64,000 nt of DNA from Burkholderiales bacterium RIFOXYD12_FULL_59_19 (GTDB taxonomy: Bacteria; Pseudomonadota; Gammaproteobacteria; Burkholderiales; Burkholderiaceae_C). The translations under genes and the position numbers were made by a program. Below the pieces are notes generated by a model, which was not told the DNA's origin, made no database searches, and was given only the letters and a program-made list of their open reading frames with translations. Positions within the stretch are counted from its first letter, which is position 1. Each line of letters begins with the position of its first letter. Of the stretch, positions 35,103 to 46,617 are shown one piece after another. The stretch spans positions 1 through 64,000 of the forward strand of contig MESQ01000038.1 in assembly GCA_001771065.1 (NCBI GenBank). The letters are read 5' to 3'.

Positions 35103-36196
35103 GTCAGGCACGTGTCCACATCACGGCGGCCCAGCGCAAGGAACTCAGCCGACTGCATCTCATGAAGACGCGATACGGTACGGGCAAATTCATTGGCCAT
35201 CAAACCTTCCGTGTACAACTGGGGTGCGGCTACTTCTGCCGAAATAATGAGCTTGACCCGCCGGTCATAGAGCACGTCCACCAACCAGGTAAAGCGACGC
35301 GCCTCGGATGACATACGCGGTGCCATTTGCGGCACATCACTGAGCAGCACCGTATGGAACTGCGTGGCAATTTCAAGGTAATCATTTTGCGAGCGCGGGC
35401 CGCCGCAAAGTGTTTTAAAGTCAAACCACACCAGACCACCCGCTTTGCGCCGTGCATAAATTTTACGCGCCTCGATCTGCAAGGTCGGGTCTTCGTCCTG
35501 GGTTTCTGCCAGGCGCTCGAAAGCGTTGCGCATGGCGTCGTCCACCACCACACCCAAGGGCGAATGGTACAGCGCCAGCTGCGCCAGGGTTTGCCCACGG
35601 TAGTCGGTCCCGTGGTCCACATTGACCACATGGAGTTGCGCCTTCAACAAGGCAATGGCGGGCAAAAAGCGGTCACGGTTCAAGCCGTGGAGGTACAAGT
35701 CATCGGGCTTGAAATTGGACGTCGTCACAAAACCCACGCCTTGTTCAAACAAGGCATTCAGCAGTCTGTGCAGGATCATGGCGTCGGTGATGTCCGACAC
35801 ATGAAACTCGTCAAAACAGATCAGGCGGTACTTCTCGGCCATCCGTTTGGCCAACAGATTCAACGGATTTGGCGTGCCCTGCATATTGGCCAGCTCCCGG
35901 TGCACCTCACGCATGAATTCATGAAAATGCAGCCGGGTCTTGCGTTTCAGGGGTACCGCGCTGTAAAAGCAATCCATCAAAAAGCTCTTGCCGCGACCGA
36001 CGCCGCCGTACATGTAAACACCACGCGGAATGGCAGGGCGATTGATCAGCTTTTTAAGCGCGTTGGAGCGCTGCTCCCGGTACTTGCCCCATTCACGTGA
36101 ACAGGCTTCAAGCACTTGCACGGCGCGCAGCTGTGCCGGGTCCGCGCTGTAACCACGCGCCAGTAGCTCGGCTTGGTAGATTTTTTTAACTGTCAC
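35099..36196 (-). CDS. zapE: Cell division ATPase ZapE (AFG1-like)
   Basis: GVYMYGGVGRGKSFLMDCFY; LICFDEFHVSDITDAMIL. Confidence 0.96.
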   Translation of the reverse strand: MTVKKIYQAELLARGYSADPAQLRAVQVLEACSREWGKYREQRSNALKKLINRPAIPRGVYMYGGVGRGKSFLMDCFYSAVPLKRKTRLHFHEFMREVHRELANMQGTPNPLNLLAKRMAEKYRLICFDEFHVSDITDAMILHRLLNALFEQGVGFVTTSNFKPDDLYLHGLNRDRFLPAIALLKAQLHVVNVDHGTDYRGQTLAQLALYHSPLGVVVDDAMRNAFERLAETQDEDPTLQIEARKIYARRKAGGLVWFDFKTLCGGPRSQNDYLEIATQFHTVLLSDVPQMAPRMSSEARRFTWLVDVLYDRRVKLIISAEVAAPQLYTEGLMANEFARTVSRLHEMQSAEFLALGRRDVDTCLT

Positions 36197-36268
36197 TTGG
36201 GACCGATCGCAGAAAAAATGACAGCCTGAACTTGGGTCTCAAGCCCAGACCGCCATCTTCGTGCCAAT

Positions 36269-37696
36269 TCAGAAGTTCAGGGTACGCTTGTCAACCGCCA
36301 GCGCGGCTTCCTTGGTGGACTCGCTCAAGGAAGGATGAGCGTGGCAAACGCGGGCAATGTCTTCACTGCTGGCGCGGAATTCCATCGCCAACACACATTC
36401 GGCAATCAATTCGCTGGCCAAAGGGCCAACAATGTGCACGCCCAGAATCTCGTCCGTGACGGCATCGGCCAGCATCTTGACCATGCCGGTGGTGTCACCC
36501 AGCGCACGCGCGCGGCCGTTGGCCAGGAACGGGAAAGTACCGGCCTTGTAAGCCACGCCGTCAGCCTTGAGCTGTTGCTCGGTGCGGCCGACCCAGGCAA
36601 TTTCGGGGCTGGTGTAAATGACCCAGGGGACAGTGTTGAAATTGACATGGCCGTGTTGCCCGGCAATACGTTCGGCCACCGCCACGCCTTCTTCCTCAGC
36701 CTTGTGCGCCAGCATCGGGCCGCGCACCACATCACCCACCGCCCAGACGCCGGGCAGATTGGACTTGCAGTCAGCGTCAACCACAATCGCACCGCGCTCG
36801 TCGAGCTTCAGGCCCACCGCTTCGGCATTCAAACCGGTGGTGTTGGGCACCCGGCCAATCGACACGATCAGTTTGTCAACGTCGAGCGTCTGAGCTTCGC
36901 CCTTGGCATTGGTCCAGGCCACGCTGACACCTTTTTTGCCGACCTTGACGGCGCCTACCTTCACACCGAGTTCGATCTTGAGGCCTTGTTTGACAAAAGC
37001 TTTGTGCGCTTCCTTGGCAATTTGCTGGTCCACCGCGCCCAAAAAGTCTGGCAAACCTTCCAAAATAGTGACCTCGGCACCCAGACGGCGCCAGACCGAG
37101 CCCATTTCAAGGCCAATCACACCCGAGCCAATCAGACCCAATTTCTTAGGCACGTCGGTCAAAGCCAAAGCGCCTTCGTTCGACAGAACCATGGTTTCGT
37201 CAAAAGCCGCCCCGGGCAGCGCACGGGCATTGGAGCCGGTGGCCACAATGATCTGCTGACCCACCAGAGTTTCTTCAGCGGCACCGGCGACCTTAATTTC
37301 ATAACCACCCTCAACCGCTTTCACAAACGAGGCACGGCCGTGGAAAAAGCTGACCTTGTTCTTTTTGAACAGGTACAGGATGCCGTCGTTGTTTTGCTTG
37401 ACCACGGCGTCCTTGCGCGCCACCATTTTGGCGGCGTCCATGCTCAAACCCTTGACCGTGATGCCATGGTCGGCAAAGTGGTGGCTGGCCTGCTCAAAAT
37501 GCTCACTCGACTGCAACAGCGCCTTGCTCGGAATGCAACCCACATTGGTGCAGGTCCCGCCCGGCGCCGGGCCGCCCTTGGCGTTTTTCCACTCGTCCAC
37601 ACAGGCCACGTTTTTGCCCAACTGGGCAGCGCGAATGGCGGCAATGTAGCCACCCGGGCCGCCACCAATCACGATCACATCAAATTGTTTGCTCAT
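36269..37696 (-). CDS. lpdA: Dihydrolipoyl dehydrogenase
   Basis: [41 protein letters not shown]. Confidence 0.98.
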   Translation of the reverse strand: MSKQFDVIVIGGGPGGYIAAIRAAQLGKNVACVDEWKNAKGGPAPGGTCTNVGCIPSKALLQSSEHFEQASHHFADHGITVKGLSMDAAKMVARKDAVVKQNNDGILYLFKKNKVSFFHGRASFVKAVEGGYEIKVAGAAEETLVGQQIIVATGSNARALPGAAFDETMVLSNEGALALTDVPKKLGLIGSGVIGLEMGSVWRRLGAEVTILEGLPDFLGAVDQQIAKEAHKAFVKQGLKIELGVKVGAVKVGKKGVSVAWTNAKGEAQTLDVDKLIVSIGRVPNTTGLNAEAVGLKLDERGAIVVDADCKSNLPGVWAVGDVVRGPMLAHKAEEEGVAVAERIAGQHGHVNFNTVPWVIYTSPEIAWVGRTEQQLKADGVAYKAGTFPFLANGRARALGDTTGMVKMLADAVTDEILGVHIVGPLASELIAECVLAMEFRASSEDIARVCHAHPSLSESTKEAALAVDKRTLNF

Positions 37697-37770
37697 TTTT
37701 TACTTTCTAACTACTATAACTTACTGCCATTCTGGTTCATGAAATGACTCCCGACAGCGCCTAGCGGCAT

Positions 37771-37886
37771 GTGTTGGGTGTCTGACGCAGCGTGGACTTG
37801 GGGTTTTGCCAAATAAAGGAGGAGGATTGGGGCTGAGCCCCAATCCGGGGGACATTCGCGGAGTCAGATACCCAATACGCGCTGCG
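37771..37886. repeat. Nested inverted-repeat element in the lpd-sucB spacer
   Basis: Perfect core palindrome GGATTGGGGCT-G-AGCCCCAATCC (37824-37846) flanked by imperfect outer arms TTGGGTGTCTGAC / GTCAGATACCCAA. Confidence 0.75.
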
Positions 37887-37923
37887 GCTTAAAGCGAACT
37901 GCTTGGCAATGATGAATTGATTT

Positions 37924-39198
37924 TCAAATGTCAAACAACAGGCGAGCCGGGTCTTCCAGCGCTTCTTTCATGGCCACCAGGCCCAGCACGGCTTCGCGGC
38001 CGTCGATGATGCGGTGGTCGTAGCTCATGGCAAAGTAGTTCATGGGGCGCACCACAACCTGGCCGTTTTCCACCATGGCGCGGTCTTTGGTGGCGTGCAC
38101 ACCCAGAATGGCGCTTTGCGGCGGGTTGATGATGGGGGTGGACATCATGGAACCAAAGGTGCCGCCATTGCTGATCGAGAAGGTGCCGCCGGTCATTTCT
38201 TCCATGCCGAGCTTGCCGTCACGTGCCTTGGTACCGAATTCGGCAATCTTCTTCTCGATGTCGGCAAAACTCATCTGGTCAGCGTTACGCAAAATCGGCA
38301 CCACCAAGCCGCGGGGTGAACCCACCGCGATACCGATGTCAAAAAAACCGTGGTAAACGATGTCGGTACCGTCCACCGACGCGTTGAGCACGGGGAATTT
38401 TTTGAGGGCATGCACCGCCGCCTTGACGAAGAAGCTCATGAAGCCCAGCTTGACGCCATGCTCTTTCTCAAACCGGTCCTGCATGCGCTTGCGCATGTCC
38501 ATCACCGGGGCCATGTTGATCTCGTTGAACGTGGTCAGGATGGCGTTGGTTGATTGCGACTGCAGCAGACGCTCGGCAACGCGGGCGCGCAGGCGGCTCA
38601 TGGGCACGCGCTGTTCCGGACGGCCTTCCAGTGAAGCCGCCAGGCTGCTGGTCGGCGCAGCCACCTGGGGCAGCAAGGGTGCGGCCGGTTTGGCCGCGGG
38701 CATGACCGGCGCTGCAGCAGCCTTGGGAGCGGCCACAGCAGCCAGCACGTCACCCTTGGTCACGCGGCCGTCCTTGCCGGTGCCTGCCACGGAACCCGCA
38801 GCCAGCTGGTTGTCAGCCATCAGCTTGGCGGCTGCCGGCATGGCGACACCCGCCATGGAGCCACTGACCGGAGCCGACGCAAGCGCTGCAGCAGGAGCTG
38901 CGGCCGCAGCCATCGCCGCCACTACCGGGGCGACTGGCGCGGAAGCTCCTGCGACAGCTTCGGTGTCGATACGGGCGATCAACTGGTCAGCGGCGACGGT
39001 TGTGCCATCGGGCTCAATGATCTCGACGATGACACCGGCAGAGGGCGCAGGAACTTCCAGCACGACCTTGTCGGTTTCGACATCAATCAGGATTTCATCC
39101 ACAGCGACAGCGTCGCCCACTTTTTTCTTCCACTGCAACAGGGTGGCTTCGGCCACGGATTCGGACAGTTGCGGGACTTTGACTTCTACGATTGCCAT
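37924..39198 (-). CDS. sucB: 2-oxoglutarate dehydrogenase E2 (dihydrolipoamide succinyltransferase)
   Basis: [23 protein letters not shown] lipoyl domain; [12 protein letters not shown]. Confidence 0.98.
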   Translation of the reverse strand: MAIVEVKVPQLSESVAEATLLQWKKKVGDAVAVDEILIDVETDKVVLEVPAPSAGVIVEIIEPDGTTVAADQLIARIDTEAVAGASAPVAPVVAAMAAAAAPAAALASAPVSGSMAGVAMPAAAKLMADNQLAAGSVAGTGKDGRVTKGDVLAAVAAPKAAAAPVMPAAKPAAPLLPQVAAPTSSLAASLEGRPEQRVPMSRLRARVAERLLQSQSTNAILTTFNEINMAPVMDMRKRMQDRFEKEHGVKLGFMSFFVKAAVHALKKFPVLNASVDGTDIVYHGFFDIGIAVGSPRGLVVPILRNADQMSFADIEKKIAEFGTKARDGKLGMEEMTGGTFSISNGGTFGSMMSTPIINPPQSAILGVHATKDRAMVENGQVVVRPMNYFAMSYDHRIIDGREAVLGLVAMKEALEDPARLLFDI

Positions 39199-39278
39199 AA
39201 CAATTCTTTCAAAATAATCTTGAGGGTTTGGGCGGCGAACCATGCGCCCGCCCAAAACGGTTGGGGTCGGGGGCTGCC

Positions 39279-42149
39279 TTACTTGGACAGGATGAAGCCC
39301 TTGAGCTTGCCAAAGGCGCCTTCAACCAGCGCCTTTTGCTGCTCCTGGTGCAGGTGGGAATAACCCACGGCCGGTGACGCTGATGCCACCCGGCCGGAGT
39401 AACCCAGCTTTTGCCCCTCAAGCATGTTCTCGTGAATGTAGTGCTGCACAAAAAACCAGGCGCCCTGGTTTTGTGGTTCGTCTTGCGTCCACACCACCTC
39501 GGTCGCATTGGGGTACTTTTTCAGCTCGGTCGCAAATGCCTTGTGCGGGAACGGGTAGAGCTGCTCAACACGGATGATGGCAACGTCATCGCTGCCTTTT
39601 TCTTCACGCTTTTTGGCCAGGTCGTAATACACCTTGCCGGAGCAGGCCACCAGCCGCTTGACCTTGTCGCCCTTGAGCGCCTTTTGATCGGGGATGATGG
39701 TCTGGAAGCTGCCCTTGGTGAATTCAGCCAGCGGGGAAGCGGCATCCTTGTGACGCAAGAGCGACTTGGGCGTGAAGATCACCAGCGGTTTGCGCAGGTT
39801 GCGCACCATCTGGCGACGCAGTACGTGGAAGATCTGGCTGGCCGTGGTAGGTTGCACCAATTGCATATTGGTGTCTGCTGCCAGCTGCATAAAACGCTCG
39901 ACACGTGCCGAGGAGTGCTCCGGGCCCTGGCCCTCATAGCCGTGCGGCAACATCATGGTCAAGCCATTCACACGGCCCCACTTGACTTCGCCAGAGGCAA
40001 TAAACTGGTCGATCACCACCTGGGCACCGTTGGCAAAGTCGCCAAACTGGGCTTCCCAGATCACCAATGTGTTGGGGTCGTTGGACGCGTAACCGTACTC
40101 AAAACCCAGCACGGCTTCTTCTGACAAGATGGAGTCAATGACAACAAACGGGGCCTGATTTTCAGCCACATTCTGCAGCGGCACGTAGGTGCCCTCGTCC
40201 CACTTTTCACGGCTTTGGTCATGAATCACCGCGTGACGATGGGTAAAGGTGCCCCGGCCACAGTCTTCACCCGACAAACGCACCGGGTAGCCACTGGCCA
40301 CCAGCGACGCAAACGCCATGTGCTCACCCATACCCCAATCCACCGGAATATCACCCCGCCCCATGGCGGCGCGGTCGTCGTAGACCTTTTTCACCAGCGG
40401 ATGCGCGGTCAGGCTGCCAGGCAACGTGGTGATCTTTTCTGCCAGGCGTTTCCACTCGCTCATGGGAATCGCGGTGTCACCCGCGTCGGTCCACTTCTTG
40501 CCCAGGAAGGGCGTCCAATCCACGGCGTACTTGCTCTTGAAATTGGTCAATACCGGGTCGATCGTGTGTTTACCCGCGTCCATCGCGGCACGGAAGGCCT
40601 TGAACATGTCGTCGCCCAGCGTGACGCCCATACCTTGTGCCGCGAGCTTGTCGGCATACAGCTTGCGGGTACCGGGGTGGGCTGCGATTTTTTTGTACAT
40701 CAGCGGCTGAGTCAGCGCTGGCGTGTCCTGCTCGTTGTGGCCGAGTTTTCGGAAACAAATGATGTCAAGTACCACATCTTTGCGGAACTCCATGCGGTAT
40801 TCCAGAGCCCACTGCATGGCCATCACCACGGCTTCAGGATCATCACCATTGACGTGCATCACCGGCGCTTCGACGCCCTTGACGATGTCGGTGCAATACA
40901 GCGTGGAGCGGTAGTCGCGCGGGTCAGAGGTGGTGAAACCAATCTGATTGTTGATGATCAGGTGCACCGTGCCCGCTGTGCTGTAACCACGGGTTTGGGC
41001 CAGTGCCAGCGTTTCCTGGTTGACCCCTTGACCGGCGAACGCGGCATCACCGTGCACCAGTACCGGCAGCACCTGGCGGCCAGTCGGGTCGGCGCGGCGG
41101 TCCATACGGGCACGCACTGAACCTTCAACCACCGGGTTGACAATTTCAAGGTGCGACGGATTAAACGCCAGGCTCAGGTGCACCGGACCACCGGGGGTGG
41201 TCACGTCGGAGCTGAAGCCCTGGTGGTACTTCACGTCGCCAGCCGGCAGGTCTTCCGGGGCGGTGTGGTCAAACTCGGCAAACAAATCAGCGGGCATTTT
41301 GCCCAGGGTGTTCACCAGCACGTTCAGGCGGCCACGGTGGGCCATGCCGATCACGATCTCCTGCACGCCCAAACTGCCCGCCTGCTGAATCAGCTGGTCC
41401 ATGGCGGCAATAAAACTCTCGCCACCTTCCAGTGAAAAACGCTTCTGACCCACGTACTTGGTATGCAGGAAGCGCTCCAGGCCTTCAGCGGCTGTAAGGC
41501 GTCCAAGAATGTGCTTTTTCTGATCTGCCGTGAAATTGGGCTTGCTGCGCACGCTTTCCAGCTTTTGTTGCCACCAGCGCTTTTGCGTCTGGTCGGATAA
41601 ATACATGTATTCCGCGCCAATCGAGCCGCAATAGGTTTCGCGCAAGGCATTGAGCAAATCGCGCAGCGACATCACCTCTTTGCCGAAGAAAGTGTTGCTG
41701 GTATTGAACACGGTTTCCTGATCGGCATCGGAGAAACCATAAAAAGACGGCTCCAGTTCGGGAATTGGCTGGCGCTCGGTACGCTTCAGGGGATCGAGGT
41801 CAGCCCAGCCGGAACCAACATTACGGTAAGCCGCGATCAACTGCTGGACAAATACCCGCTTGCGCCCAAGATCAGAGTCGGCGCCGGCAGCTACCACAAC
41901 TCTGGTGCCGCCTTGTTTTGCACGTTCGGCAAAGGCGTTGATGACAGGCTGATGGGGGACGTCCCTGGCATTTGAGCCATCCACGGCAGGCACATTTTGC
42001 AGGGAATCAAAATAATCACGCCAGGTATCCGGCACACTGCCTGGATTGGCCAGGTAGTTTTCGTACATCTCTTCGACGTAGGGGGCGTTACCACCAAAAA
42101 GGTAGGTATTCGCCTGGTAGGCTTGGTAAACCGTGTTGGTCTCACTCAT
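39279..42149 (-). CDS. sucA: 2-oxoglutarate dehydrogenase E1
   Basis: [51 protein letters not shown]. Confidence 0.98.
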   Translation of the reverse strand: MSETNTVYQAYQANTYLFGGNAPYVEEMYENYLANPGSVPDTWRDYFDSLQNVPAVDGSNARDVPHQPVINAFAERAKQGGTRVVVAAGADSDLGRKRVFVQQLIAAYRNVGSGWADLDPLKRTERQPIPELEPSFYGFSDADQETVFNTSNTFFGKEVMSLRDLLNALRETYCGSIGAEYMYLSDQTQKRWWQQKLESVRSKPNFTADQKKHILGRLTAAEGLERFLHTKYVGQKRFSLEGGESFIAAMDQLIQQAGSLGVQEIVIGMAHRGRLNVLVNTLGKMPADLFAEFDHTAPEDLPAGDVKYHQGFSSDVTTPGGPVHLSLAFNPSHLEIVNPVVEGSVRARMDRRADPTGRQVLPVLVHGDAAFAGQGVNQETLALAQTRGYSTAGTVHLIINNQIGFTTSDPRDYRSTLYCTDIVKGVEAPVMHVNGDDPEAVVMAMQWALEYRMEFRKDVVLDIICFRKLGHNEQDTPALTQPLMYKKIAAHPGTRKLYADKLAAQGMGVTLGDDMFKAFRAAMDAGKHTIDPVLTNFKSKYAVDWTPFLGKKWTDAGDTAIPMSEWKRLAEKITTLPGSLTAHPLVKKVYDDRAAMGRGDIPVDWGMGEHMAFASLVASGYPVRLSGEDCGRGTFTHRHAVIHDQSREKWDEGTYVPLQNVAENQAPFVVIDSILSEEAVLGFEYGYASNDPNTLVIWEAQFGDFANGAQVVIDQFIASGEVKWGRVNGLTMMLPHGYEGQGPEHSSARVERFMQLAADTNMQLVQPTTASQIFHVLRRQMVRNLRKPLVIFTPKSLLRHKDAASPLAEFTKGSFQTIIPDQKALKGDKVKRLVACSGKVYYDLAKKREEKGSDDVAIIRVEQLYPFPHKAFATELKKYPNATEVVWTQDEPQNQGAWFFVQHYIHENMLEGQKLGYSGRVASASPAVGYSHLHQEQQKALVEGAFGKLKGFILSK

Positions 42150-42274
42150 ATTTCGCTGACTTTCATTTCCCTTGAGGAAACTTTGGCTGGTTAAAGCTGA
42201 TGGTTGATTAACCTCCCGCGTCACGGCTTGACCGTTTGGCGGATGCGACAGTGGCGTTGGAAGGGCCTGATGCA

Positions 42275-42311
42275 GAAAAGGATTGTGCCACCGAAAAGCA
42301 GCACAATCCTT
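42275..42311 (-). terminator. Candidate rho-independent terminator after prpE
   Basis: Stem AAGGATTGTGC / GCACAATCCTT followed on the minus strand by TTTTC. Confidence 0.65.
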
Positions 42312-42332
42312 ACAGGCAAAGATTGACCCTAA

Positions 42333-44228
42333 TCAAGAATTGATCAAATCCTTGATCTGCTGCAAGGCAGCCGGGTCGTCCATGGTGGTCAGGTCGCCGG
42401 GATCGCGGCCTTCACACACTGCCGTGATGGCGCGGCGCAGGCACTTGCCGCTGCGCGTCTTGGGCAGCACGGTGACAAAGCGCACGCGGGCTGGCCGCGC
42501 CACTGCGCCCAGGTCCTTGTCCACGATTTTCATGATTTCGCCCTCCATCTTGAGGGCGCTGGCCTCATCGGCAATCAGGCTGGCGTCCTTGACCACGGCA
42601 AATGCCATGGCGACCTGGCCCTTGAGCTGGTCGGCCACACCCACCACCGCGACCTCGGCCACGTTGGGATGCGCCGAGATACTTTCTTCGATTTCGCGGG
42701 TGCCCAGTCGGTGGCCGGCCACATTGATCACGTCATCGGTGCGCCCCAGGATAAAGTAGTAGCCTTCTTCATCACGGATGCCCCAGTCGAAGGTACTGTA
42801 GATCATGCGCCCGGGAATGGTCGTCCAGTAGGTGCGGACAAAGCGCGCGTCATCGCCCCACACCGTTTGCAGGCAGCCGGGCGGCAGCGGGCCTTCGATG
42901 GCAACCACGCCCTTCTGGTTGGCGCCCTTGAGCTCTTCACCGGTCGCTTCATCAAGCAGTTTGACGTCGTAGCCATAGACCGCCTTGCCAGGTGAGCCGA
43001 ACTTGGTGGGCGCATCGTCCACCCCTTTGCAAATGCTCAGGATCGGCCAGCCCGTCTCGGTCTGCCAATAGTTGTCGACAATCGGTCGGCCCAGGCCTTC
43101 ACTGATCCACTGCGCAGTGGGCTGGTCGAGCGGTTCGCCCGCCAGGAACAAGGCTTTGAGCGTTGACAGGTCGTATTTTTTAAGCAGCGCCGGATCCTGC
43201 TTTTTCAGCACGCGAATGGCGGTGGGCGCGCTGAACATCACTGTGACCTTGTACTTTTCAACCAGGCTCCACCAGATGCCGCCATCGGGGCGGATTGGCA
43301 AACCTTCGTACATGATCGTCGCCATGCCCGCGATCAGCGGCCCGTAAATGATGTAGCTGTGGCCCACCACCCAGCCAATGTCACTGGTCGAGAAATAGGT
43401 TTCGCCCGCTTCGCCGCAGTAAATATGCTTCATGCTGGCAGCCAGCGCCACGGCGTACCCCCCGGTGTCACGCTGCACGCCCTTGGGCTTGCCGGTGGTA
43501 CCGCTGGTGTACAGCGTGTAGCTGGGGTGGGTGGCATCGACCCACTCACATTCGACCACGGCGTCCATGTGTTTTTCACGCAGGTCGGCCCACAGCTTGT
43601 CGCGCCCCGCGACCAATGCCATCGGCACCAGACCGCGATCGACCAACAACACCGATTCGGGCTTGTAGCTCGACAGACTGATGGCTTCGTCGAGCAGCGG
43701 TTTGTAAGCCACCGCCTTGCCGCCGCGTGACCCTGAATCTGCGCTGATAATGACTTTGGGCGCGGCATCTTCAATACGTGTCGCCAACGAGCCGGAAGCA
43801 AAACCGCCAAACACCACCGAGTGGATGGCGCCAATACGCGCACACGCCAGCATGGCAAACGCCGCCTGGGCGATCATGGGCATGTAGATCAAAACCCGGT
43901 CGCCCTTGGCCACGCCCAAGTCCTTGAGGATGGCGGCCATGCGCTGCACTTCGGCGTGTAATTCACGAAACGAATACACCTTTTCCTGATTGGTCTCGGT
44001 CGAGACAAAAATCAGCGCCGCCTGGTCGGCACGGTCTTTCAGATGACGGTCCACCGCGTTGTGGCACAGGTTGGTCACGCCGCCCACAAACCACTTGGCA
44101 AACGGCGGTTTGCTGTAGTCGCAAATCTGGGTCGGCTGAACTTTCCAGTCGATCAACTGGGCTTGTTCGCCCCAGAAACCGTCGCGGTCAGAGAGAGATC
44201 GTTGGTGAAATTCGGCGTATGTGGTCAT
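42333..44228 (-). CDS. prpE: Propionate--CoA ligase (AMP-forming)
   Basis: 631 aa; YTSGTTGKPKGVQRDTGGYAVAL, TRSGKCLRRAI. Confidence 0.93.
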   Translation of the reverse strand: MTTYAEFHQRSLSDRDGFWGEQAQLIDWKVQPTQICDYSKPPFAKWFVGGVTNLCHNAVDRHLKDRADQAALIFVSTETNQEKVYSFRELHAEVQRMAAILKDLGVAKGDRVLIYMPMIAQAAFAMLACARIGAIHSVVFGGFASGSLATRIEDAAPKVIISADSGSRGGKAVAYKPLLDEAISLSSYKPESVLLVDRGLVPMALVAGRDKLWADLREKHMDAVVECEWVDATHPSYTLYTSGTTGKPKGVQRDTGGYAVALAASMKHIYCGEAGETYFSTSDIGWVVGHSYIIYGPLIAGMATIMYEGLPIRPDGGIWWSLVEKYKVTVMFSAPTAIRVLKKQDPALLKKYDLSTLKALFLAGEPLDQPTAQWISEGLGRPIVDNYWQTETGWPILSICKGVDDAPTKFGSPGKAVYGYDVKLLDEATGEELKGANQKGVVAIEGPLPPGCLQTVWGDDARFVRTYWTTIPGRMIYSTFDWGIRDEEGYYFILGRTDDVINVAGHRLGTREIEESISAHPNVAEVAVVGVADQLKGQVAMAFAVVKDASLIADEASALKMEGEIMKIVDKDLGAVARPARVRFVTVLPKTRSGKCLRRAITAVCEGRDPGDLTTMDDPAALQQIKDLINS

Positions 44229-44328
44229 GGGCTGTCTCCTGTGTTTATAAAACTGAATTCATAATTATGAGCCTTGAGCTTGCATGGTCCTGACGCAGGC
44301 TACCCCAATTGCCAAGCGCTTTATGGAT

Positions 44329-44558
44329 GCGATTCAAAGTTGTGGGCTGGCCGTGGTCGATTCCAGGGCGTTGACTGGCGGCTTTCACGCACGGCACGGC
44401 GACTGGGCCATGCGCGTGCGGTTTTGGCGCGAAATCACGCGCGCCATTGCTGAAAAGTGTGCAGAATGCTTTCTGCGCGCGCCTTTCGCACCAAAGCCCG
44501 GTCACATGACCCAATCACCATGCCTCAAGGTAGTGCGACCCCACACAATTTGAATCAC
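44329..44558 (+). repeat. 230-bp dispersed repeat copy 2, with terminal inverted repeats GCGATTCAAA...TTTGAATCAC
   Basis: Ungapped alignment to the reverse complement of 20681-20910. Confidence 0.9.
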
Positions 44559-44620
44559 ACGCGCGCACCATCCGGGCTACCTATTGCTGTCAAAATAAGA
44601 ATTGCCGTCATTGAAATTGG

Positions 44621-45904
44621 CTATTTGATTTTCAGGTAGGACAAAACCCCCTGCCCAGCGCACACGCCGCTCGCCAGGCACGCGGTGAGTAAATATCCCC
44701 CCGTCGGCGCCTCCCAATCCAGCATCTCACCGGCGCAAAACACGCCCGGCAAAGACTCCAACATCAGCTGCTCGGTCATGGCTTCAAACAGCACACCCCC
44801 CGCACTGCTGATGGCTTCGTCGATGGGACGGGCTGCTGCCACCGTGATAGGCAAGGCCTTGATGGCCTGGGCCAGTTGCACCGGATCAGCCATTTGTGCC
44901 TTGCTCAACAGCTCATACAGAATGGCCGCCTTGATGCCTTCGATGTGCAGGCGGCTCTTGAGGTGGCTCGACAGCGAACGCGAACCGCGCGGGTGCTTCA
45001 CCTCGGCCAACACCCTCTCGTAAGGCATGTCAGGCAATAAATCCAGATGAAACGTGGCTGAACCACGGGCCAAAACTTCATCACGCAGCAAACCCGATAC
45101 GGCGTAAATCAAACTGCCCTCAAGCCCGGTAGCGGTCGCCACAAACTCCCCCTTGCGGGCAAACTCAAACCCTTGCGTGTTGCGGAAGGTAAGGGCCACG
45201 GACTTGAACGGAAGACCCGCAAAATGGTTGGAAAAATGCGCGCTCCAGCCATTTTGCACATCAAAACCACAATTGGCCGGCAGCAGTGGCGCCACCGCCA
45301 CACCTTTGGCTTGCAGCCAGGGCACCCAGGCACCGTTCGAGCCCAGACGGGCCCAGCTGCCACCACCGAGCGCCAGCACAACCGCATCCGCTTGCAGCTG
45401 GATCAGCCCCTGCACAGTGTCAAAGTCCAGCCAGGTGGCGTCTAGCGTGGTGTCAGTCCGGGTGGCAGAGGGTGCCGCTTGATGCCAGCCGGTCCAGCGG
45501 TGTCGCATCAAAAACGTCACAGGAAGGCCATTTTTAGGGTGACGCAGACGCGTCAACCAGGCCCGCAGCAGGGGTGCTGCCTTCATGTCAGCGGGGAAAA
45601 CCCGCCCGGAGCTACCGACAAAAGTCTCGATGCCGAGCGAGGCCGCCCAGGAACGCACGCAAGACGCGTCAAAGGTTTTAAAAATCGTCTCAATCTGCTG
45701 ACGGCGTTGGCCGTAACGGACGGCAAACAGGTCAGCAGGTTCAGAGTGGGTCAAATTCAAACCGCCTTTGCCTGCTAACAAAAATTTTCTGCCAATACTG
45801 GGCATGGCATCCAACAAGAGCACCTGCACACCCGCGCCCGACAACACCTCGGCCGCCATCAACCCGGCCGGACCGGCACCTACAACCATTACTGTTTTCA
45901 TCAT
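44621..45904 (-). CDS. NAD(P)/FAD-dependent oxidoreductase, HI0933-like flavoprotein
   Basis: VMVVGAGPAGLMAAEVLSGAGVQV; GRKFLLAGKGGLNLTHSE; SAGGVLFEAM. Confidence 0.92.
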   Translation of the reverse strand: MMKTVMVVGAGPAGLMAAEVLSGAGVQVLLLDAMPSIGRKFLLAGKGGLNLTHSEPADLFAVRYGQRRQQIETIFKTFDASCVRSWAASLGIETFVGSSGRVFPADMKAAPLLRAWLTRLRHPKNGLPVTFLMRHRWTGWHQAAPSATRTDTTLDATWLDFDTVQGLIQLQADAVVLALGGGSWARLGSNGAWVPWLQAKGVAVAPLLPANCGFDVQNGWSAHFSNHFAGLPFKSVALTFRNTQGFEFARKGEFVATATGLEGSLIYAVSGLLRDEVLARGSATFHLDLLPDMPYERVLAEVKHPRGSRSLSSHLKSRLHIEGIKAAILYELLSKAQMADPVQLAQAIKALPITVAAARPIDEAISSAGGVLFEAMTEQLMLESLPGVFCAGEMLDWEAPTGGYLLTACLASGVCAGQGVLSYLKIK

Positions 45905-46074
45905 GACCTTGTATTTTTTGAGATCTGTCCATTAGAACCGCTCCAACAACTCGGAAATACCGTATGCAAACCCGAAGCAAGGACCTCAAAAAGCCCGGAA
46001 CATGCGACACGGTTTCGGTTTCTGTCACAATTTCGCCACTGTATGCTTTTCAAACTTTCAATTTAGGAAAAACC

Positions 46075-46407
46075 ATGGCGAGTGAACTGATCAAACATGT
46101 GTCCGATGCATCGTTCGAAGCCGACGTACTGCAATCCGATGTCCCCGTGCTGGTGGACTACTGGGCTGAATGGTGCGGCCCGTGCAAAATGATCGCACCG
46201 ATTCTTGACGAAGTGTCGACCGCCTACGAAGGCAAATTGCAAATTGCCAAAATGAATGTGGATGAAAATCGCGATATTCCGGCCAAGTTTGGCATTCGCG
46301 GCATCCCCACCCTCATGATCTTCAAAAGTGGCCAATTGGCAGCCACCAAAGTTGGCGCCATGAGCAAGGCCCAACTCACCACATTCATTGATCAGCAACT
46401 GGCATAA
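46075..46407 (+). CDS. trxA: Thioredoxin
   Basis: [22 protein letters not shown]; start trimmed to ATG 46075. Confidence 0.98.
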   Translation: MASELIKHVSDASFEADVLQSDVPVLVDYWAEWCGPCKMIAPILDEVSTAYEGKLQIAKMNVDENRDIPAKFGIRGIPTLMIFKSGQLAATKVGAMSKAQLTTFIDQQLA

Positions 46408-46443
46408 GCCTGCTTTTTTACCGAAACCCCGCGTACGTTTCGC

Positions 46444-46470
46444 GCCCGGTCATTCTGGCTGGGCTTTTTT
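46444..46470 (+). terminator. Possible terminator after trxA
   Basis: GCCCGG...CTGGGC followed by TTTTTT. Confidence 0.45.
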
Positions 46471-46617
46471 CCTGTCATAATTCAAAGCACTCGCTGACCC
46501 CCATCCAGGGCCAGCTTGAGTCAGGGGCGCCAAGCCAATGCGACTTGAACCAGCACAAGTCCGTCGCGTCACAAAAATTCCCTCCCTGCAAAGACCACAC
46601 ATTCACCGGGCTACTCC

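Noticed and set aside
36335-37747. 470-aa plus-strand ORF
   Set aside because: Antisense to lpdA across nearly its whole length.
38360-39217. 285-aa Ala/Ser/Thr-rich plus-strand ORF
   Set aside because: Antisense of the sucB Ala/Pro linker region, not an independent low-complexity protein.
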